Assembly (NCBI GenBank): GCA_030147455.1
Contig: JASKZU010000016.1
Location: 1 to 12,696 of the forward strand
DNA: 12,696 bases
Reading direction: 5' to 3'
Origin: Planococcus sp. (in: firmicutes)
GTDB taxonomy: Bacteria > Bacillota > Bacilli > Bacillales_A > Planococcaceae
The translations under genes and the position numbers were made by a program. The number at the start of each line of letters is the position of its first letter. Position 1 is the stretch's first letter. A model generated the notes under the pieces. That model was not told where the DNA came from. It saw only the letters and a program-made list of their open reading frames with translations, and made no database searches. Below are positions 6,172-12,696 of this stretch, piece after piece.

Positions 6172-6741
6172 CTATTGCTTTTGTGCTGACTGCATAAAAC
6201 GGGCGATTTTTTTGTCCGCAGGGCGCACCGGAATTGCTTTTTTCTCCAGCAAATCAACGAACTTCACATGACCCGTTGCCTCATCTGACACCTCGTATTC
6301 CATTTCAAAATCTTCTATGCCGCAATACTCGGAATGGTCGAGAACAAGCAAACCGCCTTCATATGGAAGTTCAATGCGGTGGGTAGTCAGCGACCCAATT
6401 TTTTGCAGTTCGGCAGGAGAGACGTTCAAACGTTCGAGCTCTGCCTTTACTTCAGGAGCATCAAAGCCGGCAGATTGCATGATGGCTTCAGCCTGTTCAG
6501 CATTTAAGGAGTCGGTTGTTTCAAAATTGCCGGAGGGCGCCGGTGTTTTCAGCGTGCATTCAAAGTGATCGCCGATTTGGCGTATGCGCAAAGCCGATTT
6601 TTGTCCGCGCAGCCCAAAGTCAGGCGTATCAAAATAATGATTTGTCTGACTGACGGGTGTTTGTTTTGTTTCAGCCGCCAACATCGCGTATTCTTCTCGT
6701 GTCAGCATGTTTTTAAATTCGATTTCAAGTTCTTTGGACAT
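6172..6741 (-). CDS. yjbK: CYTH-domain protein (YjbK family triphosphate tunnel enzyme)
   Basis: CYTH enzymes act on organic phosphates such as inorganic triphosphate, nucleoside triphosphates or thiamine triphosphate, inside an eight-strand beta tunnel with bound Mg2+. The diagnostic ExExK motif is present at the N terminus (E6-I-E8-F-K10). Further basic and acidic tunnel strands follow: SALRIRQIGDHFECTLKTP (about 49-67) and HRIELPYEGGLLVLDHSEY (about 121-139). At 189 residues the length is normal for YjbK. The ATG at 6741 is preceded by GAGGTGA. It is transcribed away from relQ from a shared 159-nt region. The true substrate cannot be told from sequence. I see only a weak 5-bp hairpin after the stop (6147-6162) and no good terminator. 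Confidence 0.9.
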   Translation of the reverse strand: MSKELEIEFKNMLTREEYAMLAAETKQTPVSQTNHYFDTPDFGLRGQKSALRIRQIGDHFECTLKTPAPSGNFETTDSLNAEQAEAIMQSAGFDAPEVKAELERLNVSPAELQKIGSLTTHRIELPYEGGLLVLDHSEYCGIEDFEMEYEVSDEATGHVKFVDLLEKKAIPVRPADKKIARFMQSAQKQ

Positions 6742-6768
6742 GACTTCACCTCGTTTAAGATTAATTTC

Positions 6769-6797
6769 ATTATCGGATAGTTCAGTGCAATCTGCAA
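6769..6797 (-). promoter_or_regulatory. Promoter of yjbK
   Basis: On the minus strand: TTGCAG (6797-6792), 17-nt spacer, GATAAT (6774-6769), 28 nt from the yjbK start. Confidence 0.6.
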
Positions 6798-6810
6798 GAT
6801 GAGGGCTTGC

Positions 6811-6821
6811 TGTGTTAAAAT
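6811..6821 (+). promoter_or_regulatory. Extended -10 promoter for the relQ operon
   Basis: TGTGTTAAAAT fits the TRTGn-TATAAT extended -10 form with one mismatch in the hexamer. The -35 region is weak. It points rightward, divergent from the yjbK promoter, and gives a leader of about 75 nt. Confidence 0.45.
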
Positions 6822-6900
6822 AGCGGTATGAGAAAAAGGCTCTGCTGTTAGGGCTTTAATGCATAATGAATTTGCAAACGGGCAGTAAGGGGGATTAGCC

Positions 6901-7578
6901 ATGGGTCAATGGAATCAATTCTTGACGCCATATAAGCAAGCGGTGGACGAAATGAAAGTGAAATTCAAAGGAATGCGCAAGCAATTCGAAACAAATAATA
7001 CCAATTCACCGATCGAGTTTGTAACGGGCCGTGTAAAGCCGCTTGCCAGCATCTATGATAAAACGATGGAAAAAGGGCTGGTATTTGAACCGTCGGAAGA
7101 GCTTGCCAAACAACTGCAGGATATTGCCGGCTTGCGGATGATGTGCCAGTTTGTCGGAGATATCCAAACAGTAGTGGAACTTCTTAGGAAGCGAAACGAT
7201 TTGCGGATTGTAGAAGAAAAAGATTATATTTCCCAAGAAAAGCAAAGCGGCTACCGATCGTATCATGTCATCATTGAGTATCCAGTACAGACCATCGACG
7301 GTGAACAATTGATTTATGCGGAAATTCAAATCCGGACGCTCGCGATGAACTTTTGGGCATCGATCGAGCATTCGCTGAATTATAAATACAAAGGGGTTTT
7401 CCCGGAGGAAATTAAACTTCGCCTGCAGCGTGCAGCTGAAGCGGCGTTTCAACTGGACGAGGAAATGACGCAGATCCGTGATGAAATTCAAGAAGCGCAA
7501 GCCTATTTTACAGAGTTTAAAGAATCCCCCGGCACGAGATTTCCGACAAATACGGAAGGAGGGCGAAAAGAAACATGA
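6901..7578 (+). CDS. relQ: Small alarmone synthetase RelQ/SasB (GTP pyrophosphokinase)
   Basis: Makes (p)ppGpp by transferring pyrophosphate from ATP to GTP or GDP. It has only the synthetase domain and no hydrolase, TGS or ACT domains, and its 225 residues fit the RelQ (B. subtilis YjbM) type. RelA/SpoT motifs are visible: VTGRVKPLASIYDK (41-54), DIAGLRMMC with metal-binding D74, KQSGYRSYH (114-122) for the guanine site, and E141-I-Q-I-R-T then FWASIEHSLNYK (151-162). A helical C-terminal tail follows, as in tetrameric RelQ. The start at 6901 has AAGGGGG 7 nt upstream. The stop overlaps the nadK start in ATGA, so the two are translationally linked. Confidence 0.95.
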   Translation: MGQWNQFLTPYKQAVDEMKVKFKGMRKQFETNNTNSPIEFVTGRVKPLASIYDKTMEKGLVFEPSEELAKQLQDIAGLRMMCQFVGDIQTVVELLRKRNDLRIVEEKDYISQEKQSGYRSYHVIIEYPVQTIDGEQLIYAEIQIRTLAMNFWASIEHSLNYKYKGVFPEEIKLRLQRAAEAAFQLDEEMTQIRDEIQEAQAYFTEFKESPGTRFPTNTEGGRKET

Positions 7579-8384
7579 AATTCCACATTATTTCAAGAAG
7601 CGATGAATTGTCTAACCGGCTAATGGGCGAAGCCCGCACATACTTGGAGGACTTCGGAATGGAATGGAACGAGGAAGAGCCGCAAATCGTCTTGTCGATC
7701 GGCGGCGACGGAACGCTGCTTCATGCGTTTCATAAATACAGAGACCGCTTAGATTCTGTAGCGTTCGTAGGGATTCACACAGGACACCTTGGCTTTTATG
7801 CAGACTGGAAGCCGATTGAAATCGAAAAGCTTGTGTTGGCGATCGCCAAGAAGCAGTTTGAAGTGATTGAATACCCGCTGCTGGAAGTGACGGTGCATTA
7901 CCGGAACGGCCAGGAGCCTTCCGTATACTTGGCGTTAAACGAATCGACCGTAAAATCACCCGACGTTACGCTCGTAATGGATGTCTTCTTAAATGACAGC
8001 CATTTTGAACGATTCCGCGGCGACGGTCTTTGCATGTCGACTCCTTCTGGAAGCACAGCATACAATAAAGCCCTGGGCGGTGCGATTATCCATCCTTCGC
8101 TGCAGGCAATGCAATTGACGGAAATGGCTTCCATCAATAACCGCGTGTTCCGTACGGTCGGTTCTCCGCTTGTGCTGCCGGCTCACCACCGCTGCGCGCT
8201 GCTTCCTGTAAAAGCGCCGGACTTCATGGTAACGGTCGACCACTTCCAATTGCTTCATAAAGATGTTGAGTCAATTGAATACCGGGTGGCCAAAGAAAAA
8301 GTCCGTTTTGCAAGGTTCCGTGCATTCCCGTTCTGGCGCCGTGTCCATGACTCGTTCATTGACAGCGAGATATCGGAGGACTGA
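7575..8384 (+). CDS. nadK: NAD kinase
   Basis: Phosphorylates NAD to NADP in the cytoplasm, the only known de novo source of NADP. At 269 residues it has the normal length of the Bacillales enzyme (YjbN/NadF). Key motifs: GGDGT (43-47, catalytic D45), N122-E123 in LALNESTV for NAD binding, and TPSGSTAYN (156-164). Its ATG overlaps the relQ stop, with AAGGAGGG about 11 nt upstream inside the relQ 3' end. The next gene starts 3 nt after its stop. Coupling an alarmone synthetase to NAD kinase is conserved in Bacillales. Confidence 0.96.
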   Translation: MKFHIISRSDELSNRLMGEARTYLEDFGMEWNEEEPQIVLSIGGDGTLLHAFHKYRDRLDSVAFVGIHTGHLGFYADWKPIEIEKLVLAIAKKQFEVIEYPLLEVTVHYRNGQEPSVYLALNESTVKSPDVTLVMDVFLNDSHFERFRGDGLCMSTPSGSTAYNKALGGAIIHPSLQAMQLTEMASINNRVFRTVGSPLVLPAHHRCALLPVKAPDFMVTVDHFQLLHKDVESIEYRVAKEKVRFARFRAFPFWRRVHDSFIDSEISED

Positions 8385-8387
8385 AAA

Positions 8388-9263
8388 ATGAAGGCTTTTC
8401 AAGTAGAATTTACAGCAACAGAACGTGGTTTGCTCCGCGACGCACTTAAACAATATGGCATTTCCAAAAGAACATTGGCTTCCGTTAAATACAGCGGCGG
8501 CCATTTATTAGTCAACGGTTCGGAAGTGACGGTCAGGCATTCGCTGGAAACAGGGGATGCCGTGACCGTTATTTTTCCGAAAGAAACGCATGGCAAAGGC
8601 TTGACCGCTGAAAAAGGCAGTCTCGAAATTATCTACGAAGACGATTCGCTATTGATCGTTAATAAACCGGCGGGACAAAATACGATTCCATCCCGTGAGC
8701 AGCCGCTTGGCAGCTTGGCAAACGTCGTCGCTGGCCACTTCGAAGAGCATGGCATTCCTTCGACGCTTCATATAGCGACACGGCTCGACAAAGATACATC
8801 CGGTTTGGTGTGCATCGCCAAAAATCGCCATATTCATCACTTGCTTTCCTTGCAACAGCAAAATAAACAAATGAACCGGCGCTATGAAGCGTTTGTCCAC
8901 GGGCAGGTGAGCCGGAAGGAAGCTATCATTACAGCCCCGATCGCCAGAAAAGGCACAAGCATCATCGAGCGCGAAGTGCGTGCAGATGGAAAGTTTGCCG
9001 AAACCGAACTGCAAGTGGTTCGTAAGCTTGAGCATGCTACCCACGTCCGTTTAAAACTCAATACAGGAAGAACTCATCAAATCCGTGTACATATGGCCTA
9101 TATCGGCCATGCGCTGCTCGGTGATGATTTGTACGGCGGCGACCGCAGCCTTATCGATAGGCAGGCACTGCACTGTGCTGAACTGGAACTGGACCATCCA
9201 TTGACCGGCAAGCGGCTTTTTTTTACGTCGCCGCTTGCCGTCGACATGAAAGCTTTGCTTTAA
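8388..9263 (+). CDS. RluA/RluD-family RNA pseudouridine synthase (YjbO-like)
   Basis: Converts uridine to pseudouridine in RNA, probably rRNA; the exact site is not predictable here. An S4-like N-terminal part covers about 1-65 (ASVKYSGGHLLVNG then a GDAVTVIFP strand). The catalytic domain starts near 80 (LLIVNKPAG). The catalytic aspartate is D134 in ATRLDKDTSGL, and GRTHQIRVHM is the conserved RluA-family segment. Where E. coli RluD has HRLD, this protein has TRLD. The start has CGGAGGA at good spacing, 3 nt after nadK. The stop TAA shares all its bases but one with the convergent prpE stop. An 11-bp inverted repeat lies within the last 60 bases. Confidence 0.9.
   Translation: MKAFQVEFTATERGLLRDALKQYGISKRTLASVKYSGGHLLVNGSEVTVRHSLETGDAVTVIFPKETHGKGLTAEKGSLEIIYEDDSLLIVNKPAGQNTIPSREQPLGSLANVVAGHFEEHGIPSTLHIATRLDKDTSGLVCIAKNRHIHHLLSLQQQNKQMNRRYEAFVHGQVSRKEAIITAPIARKGTSIIEREVRADGKFAETELQVVRKLEHATHVRLKLNTGRTHQIRVHMAYIGHALLGDDLYGGDRSLIDRQALHCAELELDHPLTGKRLFFTSPLAVDMKALL
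9206..9240. repeat. Inverted repeat with T8 loop inside the pseudouridine synthase 3' end
   Basis: CGGCAAGCGGC (9206-9216) and GCCGCTTGCCG (9230-9240) are perfect inverted 11-mers. The loop (9217-9229) begins with eight T. The T run is in the loop and not after the stem, so this is not a standard terminator. Confidence 0.7.
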
Positions 9264-9997
9264 TCGAATTGATGAAAGCGTCCGGGTTGATAAGGCTGCT
9301 TGGATGCTATGCTGCAAATTTCCATTTCGGGATAGCGCAGCGCACTGAGCGCGCCGCCGAATATGCATCCAGTATCGATGTTGACGGTGTGCCGGCAAAA
9401 ATAAGGGCTTGCTACAGGTGTGTGGCCATAAACGATCCAAGGTTGCCCGCTATAACGGCGCGCCCAATTTCCACGGACCGGCCGTCCGTCAGAATGGAAA
9501 TTCCCCGTAATTTCGCCGTATAATGCGAAAGTGATGATGCGCCGGCTGAGGGGCTGTCCGATCATATCTTCCTGAAGCCCGGCATGAACGACGATCAACT
9601 CTTTGGATAGCTGATGGTATAAAGGCAGCTGCTCGTAAAAACGAAGATAGCGCGTTTTAAAATGCTGCTGTTCGGTTTTTTCGAGCGCGCGCCACTGGCT
9701 GACTGTCAGCTCCAAGCCGTGCGTCAGTTCAACTTTGTTGCCTTTAAAAAAACGGTATAATTTGTTGCAATGATTGCCTGGGGCATAGTAAAGCGTCCCG
9801 TGGTCCTGCATGGCAAACAATAGCCGTAAAACGCCGAGTGAATCAGGGCCGCGGTCCATGGCGTCCCCAACAAAAGCAAGTGCACGGACTTCAGGGTGAA
9901 CGGGGACCCCTTCGCGGAATTTATAGCCAAGCCGGCCGATCAATTCGATCAGCTCGTCAAAACATCCGTGAATATCACCTATTACATCATATTTCAT
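9260..9997 (-). CDS. prpE: Metallophosphatase PrpE (Ap4A hydrolase / protein phosphatase family)
   Basis: PrpE belongs to the PPP-type metallophosphoesterases. The B. subtilis protein cleaves symmetrical diadenosine tetraphosphate and dephosphorylates phosphotyrosine peptides. The dimetal motifs are intact: GDIHG (7-11; D8, H10), GDAMDRG (44-50; D45, R49), GNH (74-76), and a later VVHAGL. Two ATGs compete. The one at 10003 is only 3 nt from the AGGAG (10011-10007). The one at 9997 is 9 nt away and gives MKYDVIGDIHG, matching the family N terminus, so I chose it (245 residues). The gene converges with the pseudouridine synthase: the four bases TTAA at 9260-9263 contain the stop codon of each. 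No terminator is visible beyond it, so its transcript probably runs antisense into the neighbour. Confidence 0.93.
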   Translation of the reverse strand: MKYDVIGDIHGCFDELIELIGRLGYKFREGVPVHPEVRALAFVGDAMDRGPDSLGVLRLLFAMQDHGTLYYAPGNHCNKLYRFFKGNKVELTHGLELTVSQWRALEKTEQQHFKTRYLRFYEQLPLYHQLSKELIVVHAGLQEDMIGQPLSRRIITFALYGEITGNFHSDGRPVRGNWARRYSGQPWIVYGHTPVASPYFCRHTVNIDTGCIFGGALSALRYPEMEICSIASKQPYQPGRFHQFD

Positions 9998-10086
9998 ATT
10001 CATCAGCTCCTATGTATGCTTTACTAAACCAGTGTACCGTATAACTCGAAGAAAGATGAACAGATTGAAAGGAGGGAGAATAGACG

Positions 10087-11454
10087 ATGGAAGAAACATT
10101 GATCCGCGACGAAGAATTAAATGAAGAACTGATGCTCAGCCTATTGCAGCAAGGAGATGTCAAAGCATTCCGGGAAGATTTCCTGTCCCATCATCCATAC
10201 GACCAAGCAAGTTTTTACGAGAAAGCGGACGAAGAAACAAGGCAGCTGCTTTATCAATATCTCTCTCCGAAGGAAATGGCGGATATATTTGAAGCCATTG
10301 AATTGGATGATGATGAATACGAAGATTTGTTCAAAGAAATGGACACGCGCTATGCATCGGATATCCTCTCCTATATGTACACCGATGATGCGGTCGATGT
10401 GCTCAACGAGCTGAACAAAGACCAAGTGGCAAGTTATTTGACGATCATGGATAAAGAGTCTGCGCAGCAGATCAAGGATTTATTGCACTACGAAGAATAT
10501 ACGGCCGGTTCGATCATGACGACGGAATTTGTCGCCATCCCGCAGAATTCAACCGTACGGTCGGCGATGAATATTTTGCGCAACGCAGCACCGAAAGCGG
10601 AGACCATTTATTATGTGTTTGTGGTTGATGAAGACCGCCGCTTGTCCGGTATTGTCACATTGCGTGATTTGATTGTAGCGGATGAAGACACGCTGATCGA
10701 GATGATCATGAACGAGCGGGTCGTCAGCGTACAAGTAAGCGAGGATCAGGAAGAAGTTGCGCGCATGATCAAAGACTACGACTTTCTCGCATTGCCGGTC
10801 GTTGATTTTCAAAATCATTTGCTCGGCATCATTACCGTCGATGACATTATTGACGTACTCGACGAAGAAGCATCGGACGACTACTCGAAACTTGCCGCCG
10901 TCTCCGATATGGATACATTTGACCGGGGCCCCTTTGCGGCAGCAAAAAAACGCTTGCCATGGCTGATTTTGCTGACATTCCTCGGGATGCTGACGGCAAA
11001 CTTGATGGGCTTGTTTGAAGCCACACTTGACCAGGTGGCGCTGCTTGCCGTCTTTATCCCACTCATTGCAGGCATGGCCGGAAACAGCGGAACACAAGCG
11101 CTCGCCGTTGCGGTGCGCGGTATTGCGACAGGGGATATTGAAGAAGAAAGCAAAATGAAACTGCTGTTCCGTGAGGCGGGCACCGGTTTGATTACCGGCA
11201 TTGTCTGTGGGATTGTAGTTGTCGGGCTTGTGTATTTCTGGAAATCAGAACTGCTAATTGGCGTATTGGTCGGAACTGCCGTCACGTGCTCGATTTTCGT
11301 AGCGACACTTGCCGGTTCGTTTATCCCCTTGTTGATTCACCGGATGAAAATCGACCCGGCCGTTGCGTCTGGTCCATTTATTACAACGCTCAATGATATT
11401 ATTTCCATCTTAATTTATTTGGGATTGGCGACAACGTTTTTGACGCAGTTGTAA
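10087..11454 (+). CDS. mgtE: Magnesium transporter MgtE
   Basis: A homodimeric Mg2+ channel in the cytoplasmic membrane, gated by intracellular Mg2+. At 455 residues it is full length. The acidic N domain covers about 1-130. Two CBS domains cover about 130-255 (TAGSIMTTEFVAIP, then IIMNERV-type and LLGIITVDDIIDVL segments). A plug-helix region follows, then five membrane helices from about 285 to the end. The pore segment GMAGNSGTQ (329-337) and the Mg-coordinating D437 in TTLNDIISILIY are present. AAAGGAGGG lies 11 nt before the start. The leader is at most 83 nt (the gap to prpE), too short for the M-box riboswitch seen before some Bacillales mgtE genes. A strong terminator follows. Confidence 0.95.
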   Translation: MEETLIRDEELNEELMLSLLQQGDVKAFREDFLSHHPYDQASFYEKADEETRQLLYQYLSPKEMADIFEAIELDDDEYEDLFKEMDTRYASDILSYMYTDDAVDVLNELNKDQVASYLTIMDKESAQQIKDLLHYEEYTAGSIMTTEFVAIPQNSTVRSAMNILRNAAPKAETIYYVFVVDEDRRLSGIVTLRDLIVADEDTLIEMIMNERVVSVQVSEDQEEVARMIKDYDFLALPVVDFQNHLLGIITVDDIIDVLDEEASDDYSKLAAVSDMDTFDRGPFAAAKKRLPWLILLTFLGMLTANLMGLFEATLDQVALLAVFIPLIAGMAGNSGTQALAVAVRGIATGDIEEESKMKLLFREAGTGLITGIVCGIVVVGLVYFWKSELLIGVLVGTAVTCSIFVATLAGSFIPLLIHRMKIDPAVASGPFITTLNDIISILIYLGLATTFLTQL

Positions 11455-11470
11455 AACTGCAGATGGTTAC

Positions 11471-11498
11471 AGAAAGTGCGATTGCACTTTCTTTTTTT
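11471..11498 (+). terminator. Intrinsic terminator after mgtE
   Basis: AGAAAGTGC (11471-11479) pairs with GCACTTTCT (11484-11492) around GATT, followed by TTTTTT. The fabI -35 lies within the loop and 3' arm. Confidence 0.92.
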
Positions 11499-11510
11499 AT
11501 GGGGTATTAT
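11482..11510 (+). promoter_or_regulatory. Promoter of fabI
   Basis: TTGCAC (11482-11487), 17-nt spacer, TATTAT (11505-11510). The predicted start is about 11517, giving a leader of about 26 nt. The -35 is embedded in the mgtE terminator hairpin. Confidence 0.75.
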
Positions 11511-11526
11511 TAGTACCAGGTATTAA
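11510..11526 (+). promoter_or_regulatory. FapR operator in front of fabI
   Basis: TTAGTACCAGGTATTAA is an 8-1-8 inverted repeat with one mismatch. It has the TTAGTACC half-site typical of FapR, the malonyl-CoA-sensing repressor of fatty-acid and phospholipid genes. It covers the end of the -10 and the start site, so binding would block initiation. fabI is a known FapR regulon member in Bacillus and Staphylococcus. Confidence 0.85.
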
Positions 11527-11542
11527 AATAGGAGGAATGAAT

Positions 11543-12313
11543 ATGACCATTTCATTGAAAGATAAAACGTACGTTATTATGGGTGTGGCCAACAAACGAA
11601 GCATTGCATGGGGAATTGCACGCTCATTGGATGAAGCGGGAGCAAACTTGATTTTTACATATGCAGGAGAGCGTTTCGAGAAATCGGTACGTGATTTGGT
11701 GGCGACTCTAGACGGCAACCATGAACAAATTTTGCCGTGTGACGTAACGAGCGACGAAGACGTAGAGAAATGCTTTAGCACGATCAAAGAAACGGTCGGT
11801 ACGATCGACGGGCTTGCGCATTGCATCGCTTTTGCCAAAACCGAAGAATTGTCAGGCGACTTCTCGGATACTTCCCGCGACGGCTTTCTCTTGGCGCATA
11901 ACATCAGCTCTTATTCACTAACGATCGTTTCAAAACACGCGAAGCCATTAATGACAGAAGGCGGCAGCATTGTCGCGCTCACGTATATCGGCGGAGAGCG
12001 CGTCATGCCAAACTACAACGTCATGGGCGTAGCCAAAGCTTCGCTTGAAATGTCGGTTCGTTATTTGGCGGCCGATCTTGGCCAGCACGGCATTCGCGTT
12101 AATGCCATTTCATCAGGCCCGATTCGCACATTGTCTTCAAAAGGCGTCAGCGATTTTAACTCGATTTTGCACGAAATCGAAGAAAAAGCCCCGCTCCGCC
12201 GCAACACGACACCAGAAGAAGTCGGCGATACGGCTGCTTTCTTGTTCAGCAATATGTCGCGCGGCATTACAGGCGAAGTGCTTCACGTCGACAGCGGCTA
12301 TCACATCCTTTAA
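11543..12313 (+). CDS. fabI: Enoyl-[acyl-carrier-protein] reductase [NADH] FabI
   Basis: Carries out the last reduction of each fatty-acid elongation cycle and is the target of triclosan-type inhibitors. It is an SDR-fold protein, very close to B. subtilis FabI. The nucleotide-binding loop is GVANKRSIAWGIA (14-26). The catalytic residues of the family are Y148, Y158 and K165 in TYIGGERVMPNYNVMGVAK. ISSGPIRTLSSKG near 190-205 is the substrate-binding loop. An ATG at 11537 is only 1 nt from AGGAGGA (11530-11536). The ATG at 11543 has 7 nt spacing and gives the usual N terminus and 256 residues, so I chose it. It is expressed from its own FapR-controlled promoter and followed by a bidirectional terminator. 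Confidence 0.97.
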   Translation: MTISLKDKTYVIMGVANKRSIAWGIARSLDEAGANLIFTYAGERFEKSVRDLVATLDGNHEQILPCDVTSDEDVEKCFSTIKETVGTIDGLAHCIAFAKTEELSGDFSDTSRDGFLLAHNISSYSLTIVSKHAKPLMTEGGSIVALTYIGGERVMPNYNVMGVAKASLEMSVRYLAADLGQHGIRVNAISSGPIRTLSSKGVSDFNSILHEIEEKAPLRRNTTPEEVGDTAAFLFSNMSRGITGEVLHVDSGYHIL

Positions 12314-12330
12314 TTATCTGTTCTGCAGAA

Positions 12331-12360
12331 AAAACCCCTTCCGAATTCGGAAGGGGTTTT
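12331..12360. terminator. Bidirectional terminator between fabI and the GNAT gene
   Basis: A perfect 30-bp palindrome: AAAACCCCTTCCGAA is followed by its exact reverse complement, centred at 12345/12346. Each strand ends in TTTT. It lies 17 nt after the fabI stop and 1 nt from the convergent gene's stop, serving both. Confidence 0.92.
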
Positions 12361-12361
12361 G

Positions 12362-12696
12362 TTATAGTGATTTTTCCATTTGTCGATGGGGAATGCCGGC
12401 GTCCATAAATTCCGGAGACGTCACTTCATAGCCAAGCCGCTCGTAGAACGGTATTGCATGGCTTTGTGAGTTGAGTTTCAAGCGGAAATAGCCGATGTTG
12501 CGTGCGTATTCCTCAAGCTGTTCCATCATTTCAGCGCCAAAGTGGTGTCCGCGGTATTCAGGCAGTACGCAAACGCGTTCGACTTTGCCGGTGCCTTGTT
12601 CCAGTTCGCGGATTCGCGCGGCAGCGATCGGCTGTTCCAGTTCATAGCCGACAAAGTGAGTAGAACTTTCATCAAATTCATCCATTTCGACGTGAA
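12362..12696 (-). CDS. GNAT-family N-acetyltransferase, 5' end missing (YjcF-like)
   Basis: Transfers an acetyl group from acetyl-CoA to an unknown acceptor. The acetyl-CoA binding motif is visible: VERVCVLPEYRGHHFGAEMMEQL, with the Q/R-x-x-G-x-A-like R-G-H-H-F-G-A loop. The C-terminal FYERLGYE follows. Upstream of the first internal ATG (12685) the frame stays open to the window edge and encodes more of a typical motif (HVEMDEFDESSTHFV). In this subfamily that motif comes after a VFV-x-EQ segment. The gene therefore runs off the right edge and the ATG at 12685 is not the start. It resembles YjcF/ElaA-type acetyltransferases; the substrate is unknown. Confidence 0.88.
   Translation of the reverse strand, partial: HVEMDEFDESSTHFVGYELEQPIAAARIRELEQGTGKVERVCVLPEYRGHHFGAEMMEQLEEYARNIGYFRLKLNSQSHAIPFYERLGYEVTSPEFMDAGIPHRQMEKSL

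Noticed and set aside
10004..10086. M-box Mg2+ riboswitch before mgtE
   Set aside because: Only 83 nt separate prpE and mgtE, too short for an M-box, and no terminator-like expression platform is visible.
10549..11097. 182-codon minus-strand open frame inside mgtE
   Set aside because: Antisense shadow of the CBS and membrane region of MgtE, with no ribosome binding site or domain.
1..12696. Defence system, prophage, insertion sequence, CRISPR or tRNA
   Set aside because: Every long stretch is a recognised core gene; no repeat array, transposase, integrase, att-like direct repeat or cloverleaf is seen.

Overview
The window comes from a low-to-moderate GC Gram-positive bacterium of the order Bacillales. 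The gene order spx - mecA - coiA - pepF - (roxS) - spxH/yjbI - yjbK - relQ/nadK/rluA-type - prpE - fabI matches the yjbD-to-yjbW block of Bacillus subtilis and the equivalent block of Staphylococcus. Protein details suggest Planococcaceae (Planococcus or a relative), but that is inference without a search. Almost every base is explained by core genes. There is no mobile element, CRISPR array, tRNA or rRNA, and no base-composition sign of recent transfer.

Left third (1-4551): spx, mecA, coiA and pepF all read rightward. spx, mecA and pepF are each followed by a strong intrinsic terminator. Spx is the thiol-stress RNA polymerase regulator. MecA is the ClpC adaptor that restrains competence. CoiA acts on incoming transforming DNA. 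PepF is a cytosolic oligopeptidase. The coiA start is odd: the only canonical start codon near the ribosome binding site sits one base from it, and an ATA or ATT codon fits better.

Centre (4552-6900): the gap between pepF and spxH is not empty. It holds a small RNA of about 115 nt that I identify as RoxS/RsaE. It has a sigma-A promoter with extended -10, a Rex-type NADH-sensing operator over the start site, and ResD-like boxes upstream. Leftward of it is the yjbI-spxH operon (truncated haemoglobin, then the Spx degradation adaptor, overlapping by 4 nt). Its adaptor has lost the first cysteine of the usual CxxC. yjbK (CYTH phosphatase family) also reads leftward and diverges from relQ.

Right half (6901-12696): relQ (small alarmone synthetase), nadK and an RluA-family pseudouridine synthase form a tight rightward operon. 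The last gene meets prpE tail to tail, sharing the four bases TTAA as stop codons on both strands. mgtE (Mg2+ channel) follows, then fabI (enoyl-ACP reductase). A clear FapR operator lies in front of fabI, and the fabI -35 lies inside the mgtE terminator. A perfect 30-bp palindromic terminator separates fabI from a convergent GNAT acetyltransferase that is cut off by the right edge.

Taken together, the locus groups Spx, its degradation adaptor SpxH, a second Clp adaptor (MecA), and redox or NAD(P) functions: RoxS under Rex, NadK making NADP, and a haem protein. No wholly new system is evident. The most interesting items are the RoxS regulatory region, the coiA start, the altered SpxH active site and several overlapping signals.
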